A program made the translations under genes and the position numbers. Under the pieces are notes generated by a model, which was not told the DNA's origin, ran no database searches, and saw only the letters and a list, made by a program, of their open reading frames with translations. This document shows positions 21,251-31,078 of a stretch of 64,000 nt of DNA, one piece after another. The stretch lies in the NCBI RefSeq assembly GCF_021134715.1, contig NC_060026.1, positions 3,224,001 through 3,288,000 of the forward strand, given 5' to 3'. Each line of letters starts with the position of its first letter. Positions within the stretch are counted from its first letter, which is position 1. This DNA comes from Daphnia pulex. Taxonomy: Eukaryota > Arthropoda > Branchiopoda > Diplostraca > Daphniidae.

Positions 21251-23727
21251 ACCAATTTATTTTGGAAAAAAGGAATTTGCTGAGTGCTATATTTCGAACT
21301 TAGTTTATTGCGCACTTCATTTTAATCTAGTTGTGGAAATGATAACGTGCATGTTGTCTGATTCGCAATGGGGTACGCTTGAATTGTTTTTGTTTCAACC
21401 TAATTCTTGGTATATGAAACGGTAAATGGCAGTACTACTACAAATAAAAGTTGTTAATTAATCACTTCAATTTTTTAAACCATTTCTCTTTTGAACTTAC
21501 CACTGCCCGATAACTTTCTCCTGATGTCGCGAAATGGGATAATAAGTTATGTGGCGAGGATCTACGTTGATTTTGTTCACTTTATTAGCGAGTTATTGAA
21601 CGTCACATGCCTTATTTTAATAAATGAAACAGCTCTTCGAGGTTTGCTGTCATTTTAATTCGTCCCCATTTAAAAATTAAAAAAGTAATTGGGTAAATAA
21701 ACTCCGTTTGGTATCGTTTGGTGTCGCTAAAATCGCATTGTGTTGTTATGTCGAAAGTTCGTGCTGCTTTCTTTTTCTTTTTTCCCTTTGTTTTTTGAAA
21801 AAACAACACCATATTAAATGTTAGTGTTCTTAACTGATTCTAGAACCTGCCTAGTTTATACCAACATCTTTTTTCTATTTGAATTCTAGATTGCGAGCTT
21901 TCAACAATGTCAGGTTTTCTCACCATACTACAACTAATGACTGAACTGTTTTTCATCTATCTGATCAATCCTTCTGATCTTTCTACTGTGAAAATCATCT
22001 TTACTTATCAGATGTTAGAATGAGATACAGATACAGGTAAACATACAGACTTTTCTTAACTAAACACAGTTTCACTTGAACTATGTATGACTTTGAATTA
22101 GGTGCCTTCAGCAGTGTGGAGTTAAATTGCTGTTACACTGTGCTGTATTTCTTGATCACTTGAAAGCAACTTGACACTAAAAGAGGTAAACATTTGTCGC
22201 TGTTTTCTTCCAAAAGCATTTAAAAGAACTTCATTATTTTGATGTGTATTTCAGAAATATGCCGATGGCTACACAAATAGTATCCACATATTCTTCTTTA
22301 TTAATCCGTAGCCCTAATGGGATATGTGAGCAGGATAGCACCTCCCTGGAGTTACCCTAGCCCGGTAATGGTAAGGTTTTACTAGATCACACAATAGTAG
22401 TTCTGGCTTTTTAAAAAGTGAAACTTTATTTGCTTAGTCGATTGTTGTCGGCTTCTAGAATTTTTTCCATCTCTTCTTTGTGCCTTAGTTACTCTCATTT
22501 CTTTTTTTTTGTTTGTTTTGCCCTTGGTTTTCCAAACGCGCTTCTACAGTTACAGATTAACCGGAAATCTCCTCCCCATTACAAGGGTAAAAGAAACATC
22601 GACATCGAAATGATCCTTCTTTGCAATTAAAAATCTTTTTTACATTAAGTTCCCGAACTTATGCCCAAATTTGACCGTTTTTTCCTTCGAGTAAGTTATA
22701 AACTAGATTTGCTTAAAAGCGTTGTATGTGTGAAAATCACAACCTCCAAATCTCAGAGAAATTTAATATTGTTGTTGATCAAACTTTGTTTTCTCTGCGC
22801 GTAGAAAAAGTTAGCAGTGACTTAACCGTCCACAAATCCACTCCATTTCTAAAAACCTTGGAATTTGATTTTTAATGAATAGATCAGATTGCGTAGCATT
22901 TAGTTGATTCCCGCACTACTAGAAACTTTTGAAAAGTCGTAGTAGACACGTTAAAGCGTTGCAGCTCCCACAATCGAATAATCCAACGAAGATCCCCATA
23001 AGGCCTTGCCACCTTGATATATTTTACCACCATTCGTTTTCCCTGTGCATTTGCATTTTTGCCAAGGTGACTTAAAAACTGTGCCATTCCCCGGTGACTA
23101 CGAAGTGAATGCTTTCGGCGAAATAAAAGCTTTGACACTGATGTTACTTATTGTTGACTGATTGTAACTTAATGTTGTTTGTTTTTTGTTTTCAAGGATC
23201 AAGGACTGACGCCGATTATCACCTTCAGATCTGCAGATTGAAGCTTTAGCTGTTTGTGGTGCGTTGCTTGATTCTTGGTGACGACGGGATGATCGTAATT
23301 TGGTGAGTAGATGAGGCGTAAGTCTTGAGCTCTTTTGTTTTGAGACCTCTGTTGCTTGAAATCAATCGTGTGTCGACGAGTTAGAGCGTTAACGTCAGTT
23401 TTCAACTTTCTCCTTTACTATTTCTTATTTTTAATGCTAGATTGCTATAACATGGTCTTTGGTCATTTCCCAGTCAGTTTCAGTTACTTTATACATCTCT
23501 AAATACTTTATTGGCAATTACTATAAGGTAATTTGGGGTGATAACTGATAGTAACAGTTCCAGCGACAAAGCTCACTTGTTAAATTTTCGATTAATATCC
23601 ATTTTATTTACTTCCGGTTCTAGTTAAGAGTTCTATAAATATTCATTTTGACGCTCAAAAGAAACAGGTTTTCGTGATCCTCGTCCAATTTGGGGTTGAT
23701 TTATTCACGTATCAGTAAAAAATATCG
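21251..23727. other. H2A-proximal 2.5 kb of left arm, no recognised gene
   Basis: Present almost unchanged as 32429-34905 in the right arm. Small open frames (22418-22630 plus; 23138-22884 and 23405-23199 minus) are intact in both arms but have no domain I know. A GC-richer island at 22307-22375 breaks the AT-rich background and could be a small RNA gene, though I could not match it to any family. Confidence 0.4.
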
Positions 23728-23935
23728 TAAAATCGCTTAATTTGTATTTCGTTTAAAATCACACCTAAGCGACCGCAAATCTCATAGAGATCACGAATTT
23801 TTGGTTTAATTTGACGACAGCGTAATGGTTAAAGCGCTTTCGCTTACTTCCGGTTTTTTCCGGAAATTTTTCTTAAAACTATCAATTGAGCTTTGTTCTG
23901 CTTACAGTTCTCAATACTGTATTGCAAGCGTGCAA
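23425..23935 (+). repeat. Dispersed repeat, copy A (spans palindrome inner boundary)
   Basis: About 510 bp that match, with many substitutions and small indels, 25350-25549 plus 29723-30075. Shared landmarks are CAGTCAGTTTCAGTTACTTT, CAAAGCTCACTTGT, GGTTTAATTT.ACGACAG and GAGCTTTGTTCTG. The palindrome's inner edge (23727) is inside it, so the right arm carries only its first part. No ORF; family unknown. Confidence 0.75.
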
Positions 23936-25349
23936 CTAACTCATCGATTCAAAATTCGTTACTAGATGTCGCCAGTATCGCCCATGTTGTTCTGACATCG
24001 TGAAACCAGGCGAAAAGGGCGAAAGAAATTATAGCTAATTTATACTTATATTCCTATGATTTCAATTACCAAATCGAACTTCGTATTATATGTAGATTTA
24101 TCTTGACCAAATTTCCTTATTTTTATACTGTACTAACCACCAACTTATTTCTTCAAATTCTAGATGCAAACTGTCAGTTATTCCAACAAGTAGACTTAGC
24201 GCGCTCAGTCGATTTCCATCCATTAGGCCCATCATGCTGTCAAAAGCCTAATAAAACTCATGTTTGAAGTACACATATATCGACATATATTGAAATACAA
24301 ATGTGCCGAGATAAGGTATTTACCAACTACTGCTTCCAGACTATTACAGATTTTCATATAACATAGGTATTCTTGCTCATGAACAATAGGATCTTTTCTG
24401 AATCTCGCCTTTTTTGGTGGCGTACCCTGCAACAGCATGTTTCTTGTTATGGCTGTTTTTACTTCTGTTTAGAAGGCAACTCTAGAAACTCAAAGCAAAA
24501 GCGGCAAACTAAGAGATAGGTAGAGTTTTATTTCTCTAGGTAAATTTGTGTAAATTTGTAAATAACGAAGATAATTTCCTTGCCCATTCCCACTTAGAGT
24601 TTCAGAGACATGAAGACTGTGAAGTGACCTGCCATGTATGTACCATATCTCCTTGATGAAAGTCAAATGCCTTATTAAATTCATCACCAATATGATAAAG
24701 GTAAGCATCAATACCACCGATCACCACACTACTGCAATACTTCATGACACTTTCTTTAGCATCAGGAAATTTATCTCAATATGTGGAGTAATGCTGTTGG
24801 TTCACTTGATTGCTGTGAATTCCATTTTTTACGGTTTTTTCATCATAAACATATCAGCGGGCTTCTTAGAAAAGGTAACGATTTGATATGCTTTTATTGC
24901 TTTATTCATTTTTATATGTTCATTAATGTAAAATATTTTTTTTTTACAGAGCACGCAGTTTGTTTATGGAATCGTGTGGTCCTGGCACGGAGATTCTTGT
25001 GCCAATGCTGACCTTTGTCCATGACGGAAGAGGGACTTCCATCAACGTTCTTCTCCATCCTTATCTTCGCGACGCACGCTCATCTAGCTTCAATAACAAA
25101 ACTAAACACAATTTGTTTTACTTCACTGCGACTTGGCGAGTTTCTGGACCACTTCAGTGATCGCTTCCGCCCGCTGTTACACACCTGCAGTCACTCACTC
25201 ACCACGTAATTATGCCCAGGTTCCCAACAATTGAATTATTTTCGTAGGTTATCTACCAATAGTCTAGTTGCGTTAGACTCTGTCTGTGTAATAGTTTTCA
25301 AAATCAGGCCCTTCTTACGCGCCAACGAAGTTTTACTTGGACGTTTCTT
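23936..25349. other. Spacer DNA, no recognised gene
   Basis: AT-rich. An open frame at 24638-24886 (+, 82 codons) is hydrophobic (LLVHLIAVNSIFYGFFIIN), which could be a decayed membrane-protein exon, but I see no family match and no clear splice context. Confidence 0.3.
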
Positions 25350-25549
25350 TTTTCTAACGCTAGATGGCTTTTTGATAATTTGCAGCTGTCATAACAGTCA
25401 GTTTCAGTTACTTTTCACGTCTATTTAAACATTTATTGGCAGTTATTTTGTTAAAATATTTAGAAATAACTGACGATTACTATTCCAGCAACAAAGCTCA
25501 CTTGTAAAATTTTCGATAATAGCTCTTTTTTTCTACTTCCGGTTTGCTC
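25350..25549 (+). repeat. Dispersed repeat copy B, first part (interrupted by LTR element)
   Basis: Matches the first part of copy A and stops at the 5-bp target site of the LTR element; the rest resumes at 29723. Confidence 0.7.
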
Positions 25550-25836
25550 TGTTGGAAATGGAACTCTTGTTGGCGGTGTCGACCGTTCAACTTCCAAGAT
25601 TGAGATAAGAGATGACACCTTTGTTGTTGCTAGTTCGTCCTTATATTTCACACTGCCGTATAATACAGCATTTTGGTATTTCAATAGTTGGTTTAGGGTT
25701 GAGTAGGGTAGGGAACAATAGATTGAATGGGAAGAGAGGGTAAAATTGGGGCCCTCTGTTGAGGTCCCTACAAATTACACAGAATTAACAATAGCAATAA
25801 TGTCGATCACTGTTGGGATGCAATAAATTCCCAACA
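25550..25836 (-). repeat. 3' LTR
   Basis: 287 bp, TG...CA ends with 6-bp inverted termini TGTTGG/CCAACA; matches 29431-29717 base for base as far as I can read. A GGGGAGTG purine tract lies on the sense strand just upstream and may be the polypurine tract. Confidence 0.93.
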
Positions 25837-25971
25837 CACTCCCCAGTAGAGCCCGTTCAATTGGCTCGACATCCTGATCGACTTGATATCCGTTGGATTG
25901 GAGATCTGAAAATGCGGTTGAAGATGGATGGCCTGGATTAAGAGGAGCTGTTTCGTTGACTGGCTACGGAT

Positions 25972-27963
25972 TCAGTTAATTGTCCATTCCATTTGATTCC
26001 GATTGAGAGTTGGCTGACTCTTTGGAAGTTTGCCACCAGGATCCCATACCGATTGGTGTGTGTTGGAATCTTCTTCAATGTCCTTTAACACAAGAATATT
26101 TTTTAGTAGATGTGAAACGATTTTGTTTGGTACCTGGGTTAACGAATAAGAGAACAGCAACTGGTTGATGAGATGTTCTTCTATACTTGGTAACCTTGAG
26201 ATGCGTTTAGGAGCTGGTTTTACTGGCTCCAAGCGCTTCCGTTTCATTGAGTTTTGTTGATTGGCCAATTCCGGAAGAATTGCTGCTTGACTGCACGGCG
26301 ATCTGAACTTCGGAATGATTTCTTGGTTGCTTTCTACGTTTGTTGAATTGACAAATGCAGCGGCTTCTTGAGGATTTTCTTTCGAAGCTTCCTGGATTTC
26401 TGGCGACGATGATAAATTTCCAGAAGAAGAGAAGTTGGTTTGTTTAAGTTGACTCGGAAAAGAGTTAAGTGTTTCCAGCGATGCAGCTGGCCTTCCCGAG
26501 GGGAAAAAAAGAAAGGTAGGAATATCCTTTTCTTTGGAGCCGGCTGGCGGAATCCTAATAATTGAATCTTTAGTTTTTAGACAATTGAATGTGTCAGGAA
26601 CTTCTGCTTGATAAGTAGGAGTTTCTTGATGACTAAGAGAGTGAGGAGCTTCTGCCGGATTGGCTGGAGCTTTTTGAAGATTGAGAGTACCAGGAGCTTC
26701 TGCCGGAGTAGCTGGAGCTTCTAGAATAATGAGAGGACGAGGAGCTTCTGCCGGAGTAGCTGGAGCTTCTTGAATAATGAGTGTGCAAGCAGTTTTTTCG
26801 TTGCTAGAGGAGCTCAAGAGATTTTTGGACTCCACTGCATCTACACCATCTAAGTTTGCAAATTTGAGGTTAGTTGCTTTCAGCTCGTCTTCAAACCTTT
26901 TTTCGTCTTTGTTTCCACTGGATTTGACCGGAATATCTGAGATTGATAGCCCTTTTTTTGGTCGTTGTTGGAGACTGGCTGTTCCAGGCTCCTTTTCCAT
27001 CGGGACTTCTTTTGACTGGGCTGATTTGACGTTTTGGTCGCTGTAGCAACTTTTCGCGTTCGATGATGGGATTTTTTCTGCTCCTTCCAGATTTGCTGAG
27101 TTTTCTAACTTTGAAACAAAGGAATTATTTTCTTTTATTTCGTTCCTTTCAAACCTTTTTTTGTCGGGATATCCGTCTGGCCCATCCGGAGAATCCGAGA
27201 GTGAGTCTCCTTTTTTCGGTGGGTGAGGGAGACTGGCCGTTCCAGTCTCTTTTTCTTCCGTCTGGATATTTTCTTTTGACTGGTATGAAGGGGTGTTTTG
27301 AAAACTACAGCTTGTTGTCGTAAGCGACGACACTTCTAGTGGAGTTGGGTTTGGCACTAATACTGCTGCAAATTGAGATGTTGAGAGGGTTTTGAGAATT
27401 GACTCTATTACTGGATTTGTTTGAGAAGCTGGCTCCTGAGAAGCTGTTGGTGATAAGTTGACATCTCCTGGAGCGACGGGCACTGAAAAGGCTGTTGAGA
27501 TGGCTGCGATCACCTGACTGATTATGTCCCGATTGAGTTGTGCTTGGGTTGCTGCCTGGTTTGCTGCCTGGGTTGCTGCCTGATGTTGGAGAATTTGGAG
27601 CATTCTTTCTCTGTCCTTCTCCCATTCTTCGTCATCTGCTTCCTTTTCGAGTTTGTCTAACCATTCTCTTCGTTTTTTCTTTAAGATGTGAATTTTGGCG
27701 ACAATAACATCGTCCATTGTTTGGTACATGGTGTCGATGTCTGCATTGATCTCTTCTTGGTCTTCGCCTTCTTTGTACATTTCAGCCTGGACCCTTTTTG
27801 AGAATATCTCATAAGTTTTGTAGAATCCATCTAGCTTTTTTTCTAATTTTTCGACTTCGATAAACGCTTCCAACGTCATTTCTGTTGATTTGTACGTTTC
27901 GACGAGGTTAATGATACGGGTGATATGCTTTTTAATTAAAGTTCTTGCGTAATTTGGAGCCAT
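25972..27963 (-). CDS. Gag-like protein of the LTR element
   Basis: 663 residues, uninterrupted. The N-terminus (HITRIINLVETYKSTEM, EKLEKKLDGFYKTYEIFSK, then an acidic KEGEDQEEINADIDTMYQ) resembles the helical start of BEL/Pao gag proteins. A Q/A-rich stretch (HQAATQAANQAATQAQL) follows. The middle has an internal duplication of ~75 residues (two blocks starting QSKE and containing GTASL, PPKKG or RPKKG, and KRFE). Next is an array of four 16-residue units around PAEAP (26589-26780). The C-terminus is basic and proline-rich. No CCHC knuckle or protease motif is seen. It could form particles for RNA mobilised by a partner element; this is inference. Confidence 0.7.
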   Translation of the reverse strand: MAPNYARTLIKKHITRIINLVETYKSTEMTLEAFIEVEKLEKKLDGFYKTYEIFSKRVQAEMYKEGEDQEEINADIDTMYQTMDDVIVAKIHILKKKRREWLDKLEKEADDEEWEKDRERMLQILQHQAATQAANQAATQAQLNRDIISQVIAAISTAFSVPVAPGDVNLSPTASQEPASQTNPVIESILKTLSTSQFAAVLVPNPTPLEVSSLTTTSCSFQNTPSYQSKENIQTEEKETGTASLPHPPKKGDSLSDSPDGPDGYPDKKRFERNEIKENNSFVSKLENSANLEGAEKIPSSNAKSCYSDQNVKSAQSKEVPMEKEPGTASLQQRPKKGLSISDIPVKSSGNKDEKRFEDELKATNLKFANLDGVDAVESKNLLSSSSNEKTACTLIIQEAPATPAEAPRPLIILEAPATPAEAPGTLNLQKAPANPAEAPHSLSHQETPTYQAEVPDTFNCLKTKDSIIRIPPAGSKEKDIPTFLFFPSGRPAASLETLNSFPSQLKQTNFSSSGNLSSSPEIQEASKENPQEAAAFVNSTNVESNQEIIPKFRSPCSQAAILPELANQQNSMKRKRLEPVKPAPKRISRLPSIEEHLINQLLFSYSLTQVPNKIVSHLLKNILVLKDIEEDSNTHQSVWDPGGKLPKSQPTLNRNQMEWTIN
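26589..26780 (-). repeat. Coding 48-bp tandem repeat in gag (PAEAP units)
   Basis: Four 16-codon units of the type LIILEAPATPAEAPGT. The two sense-upstream units are nearly the same and the others more diverged, a gradient typical of tandem growth from one side. Confidence 0.75.
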
Positions 27964-28259
27964 TGTGAGTTGGAGGTGGCTCCTAAGGAGCTGCTGAGAG
28001 TACGAAAAGAAGATAATTAGTTTAAATTAATGTTTTGATTAAGTTGATTAGCCTTTTTGTTTGTTGTTCTGCTCGGTCTTCGGAGATTCGTGGTGCCGAA
28101 TTAAATTCTGCTGTCTTTTCCACTTTCTTTGAATTCCTTTATGTGAAGATATCTGCAAAAACTGAATGATTTTGGAGCTAGGGTAATTTTCTAGCTCCTT
28201 ACAATCCCACAAACGGCATAATAACAATTTTTAGGAAAGAGAATTTAAAGAGTTTTTGC

Positions 28260-29410
28260 CGCAAGACGGCGGTTTCTAATTCCCAATTTTGTGCTCAGAG
28301 GGCGCTTTGTGCCTTCTCAGAAAAAGAGAAAGATTTCCCTTTAAGCAAACAAAAAATGCAAGAGCGTAAGAGCGCGAGATTTGTTTCGAAATGGCGGAAG
28401 GCCTTTGTAAATAGAGAGAGAGAAAAAAAATTCAAGTTTTAATCACCCTAAGGCGCACACGAGGCGAACGCGTTGAAAGGGTAGAGAATTTTCCCGCGTT
28501 TTTTCCAGTTTAAAGGGGAAACCGGCCTAGCCCCCCAAAAAAGAGAATATTTTTCTGTCGTATTTAGAGAGATCGTTGTGCCTTCTGAGACAGAGAGAGA
28601 TTTACCCAAATGATTGAATAACAAACAATGCAAATTAATTCAAAAAATGAGAGAGATTTGTTTTCGGGAAATGGTCTAAGGCCATAGCAAAGAGAGCGAT
28701 AATTTATTTAAGTCTTTTCACCCTGGGGCTCACACGAGGCGAACTCATTGAAGGGTTAGAGAAGTTCCCGCGTTTTCCCAATCTAAGAGGTAGGGAAGCA
28801 AGCCCCCCCAAAAAAAAATTCTTGAAAGGAAAGAGATTCCCGCGTTATCCCATTTTTAAAGAACGGGCAGTGAACCCAATCAGCTGAGATTCGTTTTTAC
28901 AATGCCGGGAGGCGTATCAAGAGATAGAGAGGGAATTTAACCTAAGGCTCACACGAGGTGAACACGTTAAAGAGGTAGGGAAGTTCCCAAGTTTGCCCAA
29001 TCTTAGATATTGGAAAGCAATATCCCCCCAAAAAAAAAAAAATTTGTTGAAAGGGAAGAGAGAATAATCAACTTAGGCGATGATAATTTACGTGACAAAA
29101 AAAGAAATCCCCCTTCAAAAATGATTTAGGAATCCTATTTTAATTTTAAGAAACTTTGAGGAAATATTTTAGCTTTAATTCAAGAGAGAGAAGAAAAATA
29201 ATTTACTGTTTAGAGGGATCTATTTGCTTACTAGACCCCTGAGAACAAGTTAAACTCAGAGAGAGAGAAAAAGATTCTAATAAATGACTGACCTGCCATA
29301 ATTAAACACAATTTTCTTTGATAAATGGCGGCAATGATTAAGCAAAAGGAGATAACGAGAGAAAGATTTGAGTGTGATAGAGCGAAACTAACTTAACACT
29401 GGTTGGAGAA
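28260..29410 (-). other. Leader of LTR element with degenerate repeated blocks
   Basis: Noncoding 5' leader between primer binding site and gag. Three blocks share CACACGAGG(C/T)GAAC, then AGGGTAGAGAA or similar, a CCCGCGTTTTCCCA-type box and a CCCCCCAAAAAA run, at about 28449, 28727 and 28944 (spacings ~275 and ~217 bp). Runs of AGAGAG are frequent. Confidence 0.55.
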
Positions 29411-29412
29411 AA

Positions 29413-29430
29413 CTCCGGTTCGAAGGACCA
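29413..29430 (-). other. Primer binding site of LTR element
   Basis: Immediately inside the 5' LTR the sense strand reads TGGTCCTTCGAACCGGAG, starting with the TGG that pairs with a tRNA 3' CCA. I cannot name the tRNA from memory. Confidence 0.65.
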
Positions 29431-29717
29431 TGTTGGAAATGGAACTCTTGTTGGCGGTGTCGACCGTTCAACTTCCAAGATTGAGATAAGAGATGACACC
29501 TTTGTTGTTGCTAGTTCGTCCTTATATTTCACACTGCCGTATAATACAGCATTTTGGTATTTCAATAGTTGGTTTAGGGTTGAGTAGGGTAGGGAACAAT
29601 AGATTGAATGGGAAGAGAGGGTAAAATTGGGGCCCTCTGTTGAGGTCCCTACAAATTACACAGAATTAACAATAGCAATAATGTCGATCACTGTTGGGAT
29701 GCAATAAATTCCCAACA
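29431..29717 (-). repeat. 5' LTR
   Basis: 287 bp, the same sequence as 25550-25836; followed on the plus strand by the TGCTC target duplication. Confidence 0.93.
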
Positions 29718-29722
29718 TGCTC

Positions 29723-30075
29723 ATTTCAGGCAGTAGTTCAAAAATTATTCATTCGAGGAGCAAAAGAACCACATATTCGTAATCCTCGTCGAATTTGTGG
29801 TAAAGTTCATGTTATCTTTTTTACGTACGCGTACTTCCGGTTTCGAAAATTTTCCTGAACTATAGTTCAGGAAAATTCTCGATTTTGGCCAAATTTTGGA
29901 TTTCGTTTAAATCACATCTAATCGACCCTAAATTTCATGGGGATCACGAATATGTGGTTTAATTTCACGACAGCTCAATGGTTGAGGAGCTGTGGTTACT
30001 TCCGGTCTACTTCCGTAAAATTTTCAAAAAACAAGCAAGTGAGCTTTGTTCTGTTTACAGTTCTCAATATTGCAA
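29723..30075 (+). repeat. Dispersed repeat copy B, second part
   Basis: Continuation of copy B after the LTR insertion; it aligns with 23640-23935. Contains CAGCTCAATGGTTGAG, which looks like a tRNA A-box, but no matching B-box was found. Confidence 0.65.
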
Positions 30076-30312
30076 GCTTGATTTTAAGTTTAAAAAATTG
30101 CATCTTTAAATCTTTGAGCTAAAAAACCTGACTATTGTTTCTATCTGTACTACGTTACTTTAATTGGCATGTCACTAAATAAGAATTGTTTTCTCTTTAT
30201 TCAGGTAATGCAGAGGAAACGTCGAGAAGATGGACACAAAAACATCGCCGGTATCTCCAAAATGTCAGCGCGGATCATCATTTGTTATTGGTAATATGTT
30301 TGTGTTAGTTAA
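30076..30312. other. Spacer DNA
   Basis: No gene recognised; ends at the TTAA target of the MITE. Confidence 0.3.
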
Positions 30313-30635
30313 CCCGTTGGCTGCCACGCCTTTGTTCTCCCCGCTCCTTAGCACGGGCCGCGCTGTTCGGTCTCGTGGTTTACATGCCGCGGGGTCGGAC
30401 AGTCGCACCAGCCCCAGATTCGCCGAAAGGCTCCGTTAGGCAGTGCACCATAGGGACTTCCCCCTTGTCGATACGGTGATGGATTCTAGAGGCGTGCATT
30501 CCATCTTCTCCTGTCACCGTGTCAGCCCGGACTTGTCAGCAATGGCAAGTCCCACTTTGGTCATGGATCCTTCAGACGTGGCGCGTAGAGTAGTAGAGAG
30601 CAACCTACGGGTTGTATGGCGTGGCAGCCAACGGG
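30313..30635. mobile_element. piggyBac-type MITE
   Basis: 323-bp GC-rich element with perfect 18-bp terminal inverted repeats CCCGTTGGCTGCCACGCC, flanked on both sides by TTAA (30309-30312 and 30636-30639). TTAA duplication and CCC-starting termini are the marks of piggyBac transposons. It is too short to encode a transposase, so it needs one in trans. Its base composition stands out from its AT-rich surroundings. Confidence 0.9.
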
Positions 30636-30639
30636 TTAA

Positions 30640-31078
30640 CTTAAGTGTATGTATGTATATGTGTATGTGACTGTAAAATGTGGTGGAATTGTGGGTGGAG
30701 GTGGGACAATAAAGCAATTCCCGATTGAAGTTTTTTGTTTGTTGTTACTTGACACTTGTAACCAAATGGGTAAACTTATACGTTACATATAAGTTTTGGC
30801 AAGTGACTTGTTACATACTTCCAAGTACTTATTTCCATACTCGAAATTTCTATGAAGTATCCAACACTATCTACAACTCCTTTATTACTCCAACTTAAGT
30901 TAAAAATGAATTCAAAAATTTAGAGTTAATTCTAACCAATACGTTTCTTTCGTTACTTACCCTGAAAATAAGTTCGTCCAAGCATCAGAACTATATGTCG
31001 TGTTAAGAGATTTCGTAGAAGATAGTTACCATTAAAACATTTATTTTCTCATTTAAAATCAACAACGATTCCCAGTCA
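30640..31078. other. Spacer DNA, no recognised gene
   Basis: AT-rich unique sequence between the MITE and the decayed tyrosine-rich gene; a short TGTATG-type run begins at 30646. Confidence 0.3.

Larger units (their letters stand above)
25550..29717 (-). mobile_element. LTR retrotransposon with gag only (BEL/Pao-like, non-autonomous)
   Basis: 4,168 bp. Two 287-bp LTRs, identical by eye, begin TGTTGG and end CCAACA. TGCTC flanks both sides (25545-25549 and 29718-29722) as a 5-bp target duplication, inside dispersed repeat copy B. Sense is the minus strand: 5' LTR 29717-29431, a primer binding site starting TGG, a ~1.47-kb leader, one gag-like ORF, then the 3' LTR only 135 bp after its stop. 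There is no protease, RT or integrase. Assignment to BEL/Pao rests on the N-terminal gag resemblance and is tentative. Confidence 0.88.

Noticed and set aside
22307-22375. Possible snRNA (U1, U2, U7 or similar) in the histone arm
   Set aside because: Compared with remembered conserved segments of the main snRNAs on both strands and found no match; kept only as a GC-rich island.
29413-29430. GGTTCGAAGG resembling a tRNA T-arm
   Set aside because: It is the primer binding site next to the 5' LTR; no tRNA body surrounds it.
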